Shown in pieces: positions 37,546 to 39,985 of a DNA stretch of 39,985 bases. The stretch is from Planctomycetota bacterium (GTDB taxonomy: Bacteria > Planctomycetota > UBA1135 > GCA-002686595). Position 1 is the first letter of the stretch. Each line of letters starts with the position of its first letter. The position numbers were made by a program, and so were the translations under genes. The notes beneath the pieces were generated by a model, which saw only the letters and a list, made by a program, of their open reading frames with translations, made no database searches and had not been told where the DNA came from. The DNA lies in assembly GCA_020853575.1 (NCBI GenBank), contig JADYYP010000073.1, forward strand, positions 1 through 39,985, given 5' to 3'.

Positions 37546-39369
37546 ATGTCGTCTCAATCCATGTTCAACAGCAGGCTGGTTTCGCGTCACTCACGCTGTC
37601 TCACGTCGGCCATCGTGGTCGGTGGGCTGGCCTTGACCGTGCAGGGTTCCGACAACGGCACGACGCAGTGCGTGAGCATTTCGAGCGCAGGTGTACAGGG
37701 CAACGGAAACAGCTACTGGGGCAATGCGCCCTCGGATCGCTACATCAGCGGCGACGGGCGCTTCGTGGCGTTCCACTCCGAGTCCTCGAACCTCGCGCCG
37801 GGTGATGTCGGCTTCTGGAGCGACGTCTTCGTGCGCGACACCGTGCTTGGCACGACCGAGTGCGTCAGCGTCTCGAGCGCTGGCGCATACGGCAACGGCT
37901 CGAGCCGCATGCCATCGATCAGCGTCGACGGCCGCTTTGTGGCTTTCGACTCCGATGCGACGAATCTCGTCGCCAGCGACATCAACAACCAGCGCGACGT
38001 TTTCGTGCACGATCGTCTGACCGGCACAACGGAAATCGTCAGCCTGTGGAACGGCGGCGCGCAAGCGAACAACTACAGCCAGCGACCTTCGATCAGCGCC
38101 GACGGCCGCTTCGTCGCCTTCGAGTCGGTCGCGACCAACTGGATCCCGTTCAAGACGTTCCCGGTCGGGGACATCTTCGTGCGCGACCGCCTGCTCGGGA
38201 CGACGGAGTGGGTGAGCCCGAACTCGAGCGGACTGCCCAACAACAACCACCACAGCGGGCAACCGTCGATCAGCGACGACGGGCGCTACGTCGCCTTCGC
38301 GTCGCTCGCGGGCGGGCTTGCGTCGACGAGTTTCGACACGACCTACACCTCGCAGGTCTACGTGCGCGATCGCCAAACCGCCACATCGGAGTGGATCAGC
38401 GTGTGCACGCTGGTTTCGGGAGAGGCCTGCGACAGCTACGAGCCGTCGATCAGCGGCGACGGCCGTTTCGTCGCCTACGAGTCCGACTCGACCGTGGTCG
38501 TACCCAACGACACCAACGGCATGCGCGACGTGTTCGTGCGCGATCGTCAAACCGGCCTCGCCGAGCGCGTCAACGTCAGCAGCAGCGGCGCGCAAGCCGT
38601 GACCGTCGGTCCATCGGTCAGCACGGGCAGCAGCCACGGTTCGATCAGCCGCGACGGTCGCTACGTCGCCTTCGACTCGTACGCGACGAACCTCGATCCG
38701 ATCGACGTGCAACCGTTCAACTTCGAGGACATCTTCGTGCACGACCGGCAAACGGGCGTGACCACTCTCGTCAGCAAGAACGACGGCGGCGTGCAAGGCA
38801 GTTCATCGAGCGAAAACCCGGCGCTGAGCGCCGACGGAAGCTCGGTTGCGTTCGCGTCGTTTGCGACCAACCTCATGCCGGTCGACATCAACTTCGCGCC
38901 CGACATCTTCGTTCGGTCGCTCGGGACTTCGATCACCCAAACCTATTGCACCGCGGGAACGTCGAGCATCGGCTGCGCGCCGTCGATCTCCGCGACCGGC
39001 ATCGCCAGCGCCAGTGCGGGCTTCGGATTCACGCTCGCCGTCACCAACGTCGACGGCCAGCGCGCGGGGCTCATCTTCTATGGCCTCGACGGTCCGCTCG
39101 CCACGCCGTGGGGGCCGGGTGGAGCGAGCTATTTGTGCGTCAAGGCGCCGACTCAACGTATGTCGACGCAGAACTCGGGCGGCACGGTCGCGGGCTGCAA
39201 CGGCGTCTTGAGCGAAGACTGGAACGCGTTCCTCGCGGCTAACTCCGGCGCGCTCGGTCAGCCTTTCGTCGGCGGCGAGACGGTCTGGGCCCAGGGCTGG
39301 TTCCGCGACCCGCCCGCGCAGAAGACCACGTCCTTCAGCGGTGGCTTGATCTTCACCGTCGCACCTTGA
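37546..39369 (+). CDS. Secreted seven-repeat PD40 propeller protein with the recurrent C-terminal domain (second copy)
   Basis: A 607-residue protein, paralogue of the one at 17137. The N-terminus (MSSQSMFNSRLVSRHSRCLTSAIVVGGLALTVQG) is an export signal; GAGGGG lies about 10 nt before the ATG at 37546, and an inner ATG at 37561 is possible. Seven blades follow: SGDGRFVAFHSE, SVDGRFVAFDSD, SADGRFVAFESV, SDDGRYVAFASL, SGDGRFVAYESD, SRDGRYVAFDSY and SADGSSVAFASF, each with a DVFVRDR-type strand. The last 141 residues (from 38944) are the recurrent domain with YCTAGTSSIGC, GLIFYG, LCVKAPTQR, CNG, DWN and GWFRDPP. Role unknown; surface binding is inferred. Confidence 0.85.
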   Translation: MSSQSMFNSRLVSRHSRCLTSAIVVGGLALTVQGSDNGTTQCVSISSAGVQGNGNSYWGNAPSDRYISGDGRFVAFHSESSNLAPGDVGFWSDVFVRDTVLGTTECVSVSSAGAYGNGSSRMPSISVDGRFVAFDSDATNLVASDINNQRDVFVHDRLTGTTEIVSLWNGGAQANNYSQRPSISADGRFVAFESVATNWIPFKTFPVGDIFVRDRLLGTTEWVSPNSSGLPNNNHHSGQPSISDDGRYVAFASLAGGLASTSFDTTYTSQVYVRDRQTATSEWISVCTLVSGEACDSYEPSISGDGRFVAYESDSTVVVPNDTNGMRDVFVRDRQTGLAERVNVSSSGAQAVTVGPSVSTGSSHGSISRDGRYVAFDSYATNLDPIDVQPFNFEDIFVHDRQTGVTTLVSKNDGGVQGSSSSENPALSADGSSVAFASFATNLMPVDINFAPDIFVRSLGTSITQTYCTAGTSSIGCAPSISATGIASASAGFGFTLAVTNVDGQRAGLIFYGLDGPLATPWGPGGASYLCVKAPTQRMSTQNSGGTVAGCNGVLSEDWNAFLAANSGALGQPFVGGETVWAQGWFRDPPAQKTTSFSGGLIFTVAP

Positions 39370-39957
39370 TGCTGGCGCGGTGATGCCAGCGAGTCTCCGT
39401 GACTCGACTTGGCGTTGACTGCGAAACGTCGGGGAAGAGAACGGGTCCGCATCCCGACTGCAGGCGTCGACGCCAGCGGGTCGAGCTCGCTGCCGTGGCC
39501 GCTGCAGGTTGGACGCTTCGTCGCGTAGCGCAGCGTTGCGGACTCTCCCGCCGCGGCTGACTCGGACGATGCGCTCGAGAGCTTCGTACGCAACCGCGTC
39601 GCGATGACGACCGAACGCATGAGCTAGAGCCCCGGTGGAGGACCGGACATCCAAGCGCATGCCCGCTCGCCCGGCGCAGCTTGGAGTCCGGAGGCCTGGA
39701 GCTGCGGCGTTTTTCATGCGGCTCGTGGCGCGCGAAGAGCAGCTCGATCCAAGTGGAGCGACGCGTTGCGTCGGAGCCGTGGGAGCTCGCGCGACGGTTC
39801 TCCACACTCCGCAACCGCCAGGAAGCTCCGAGGGGCGCCGCGACGGGCGGACCTCCCTCTCAAACAGGATGGGTGGACCGAGCTTCCTGAACACGCGGAT
39901 TACGCTGCGTCCGTGGTCAACAGAAGCGGCACAGAGCCGCAAGGAAGACGGTCCACC
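39370..39957. other. Intergenic region without a recognisable gene
   Basis: 588 bp between the second PD40 gene and a possible new gene at the right edge. Open frames on both strands are Arg/Ser-rich without motifs, signal peptides or ribosome-binding sites. Nothing else is seen. Confidence 0.5.
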
Positions 39958-39985
39958 ATGCAGAAGATATCCCAGTTCGTTGGTC
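39958..39985 (+). CDS. Possible 5' end of a further gene (cut by the window)
   Basis: ATG at 39958 starts MQKISQFVG, preceded by AAGGAAG ending 10 nt upstream, a reasonable Shine-Dalgarno. Only nine codons are inside the window, so the product cannot be named. The local base composition is less GC-rich than the genes to the left. Confidence 0.4.

Noticed and set aside
1..39985. CRISPR array, insertion sequence, integrase or prophage
   Set aside because: No regularly spaced direct repeats, transposase motifs, terminal inverted repeats with target duplication or phage proteins were seen.

Overview
The window is about 40 kb of very GC-rich bacterial DNA. Coding regions show strong G/C preference at third codon positions, and many genes lack a Shine-Dalgarno site. 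The mix of large secreted beta-propeller proteins, one recurrent 141-residue C-terminal domain, an archaeal/eukaryote-type prolyl-tRNA synthetase, a planctomycete-style transglutaminase-like protein and GH2/sulfotransferase-like enzymes suggests a member of the Planctomycetota. That assignment is an inference from protein style; no marker gene for phylogeny is present. No tRNA, rRNA, CRISPR array, transposase or prophage was seen.

Layout. 1-100 is the tail of a protein ending in EKKPD repeats, followed by a strong hairpin terminator. 338-2395 (minus strand) is a compact RiPP-type cluster: a Cys-rich bufferin-like precursor, a DUF692 MNIO enzyme and its DUF2063 partner. 2577-4664 (plus) is a TrpD2-like phosphoribosyltransferase homologue followed 6 bp later by a zinc metallopeptidase. 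4680-9706 holds an arylsulfotransferase-like propeller protein, a GH2 lipoprotein and a transglutaminase-like protein lacking its catalytic His. 10040-13072 holds an ATP-grasp ligase, a MOSC protein and a cardiolipin-synthase-like phospholipase D. From 13148 to the right edge the region is mostly secreted or surface proteins: PhoX-like, LamG, a lipoprotein, two PD40 propellers, two FG-GAP propellers, a zinc-phospholipase-C-like/FG-GAP fusion, an NHL lipoprotein and two membrane-anchored proteins. prolyl-tRNA synthetase and a DUF1569 protein are interspersed.

Two themes stand out. First, the precursor-MNIO-partner trio at 338-2395 is a recognisable bufferin-type metallophore pathway, but its precursor carries a duplicated 12-Cys core and a possible lipobox. 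Second, five intact genes and one decayed fragment share one C-terminal domain, 141 residues long in four of them and 136 in the fifth. It is joined to unrelated N-terminal folds that contain 7 or 14 propeller repeats, or a LamG domain, which suggests a reusable surface-attachment or export module. Several leader regions also carry hairpins that touch the ribosome-binding region, and several genes have a TAnnnT box so close to the start codon that leaderless mRNAs are likely.
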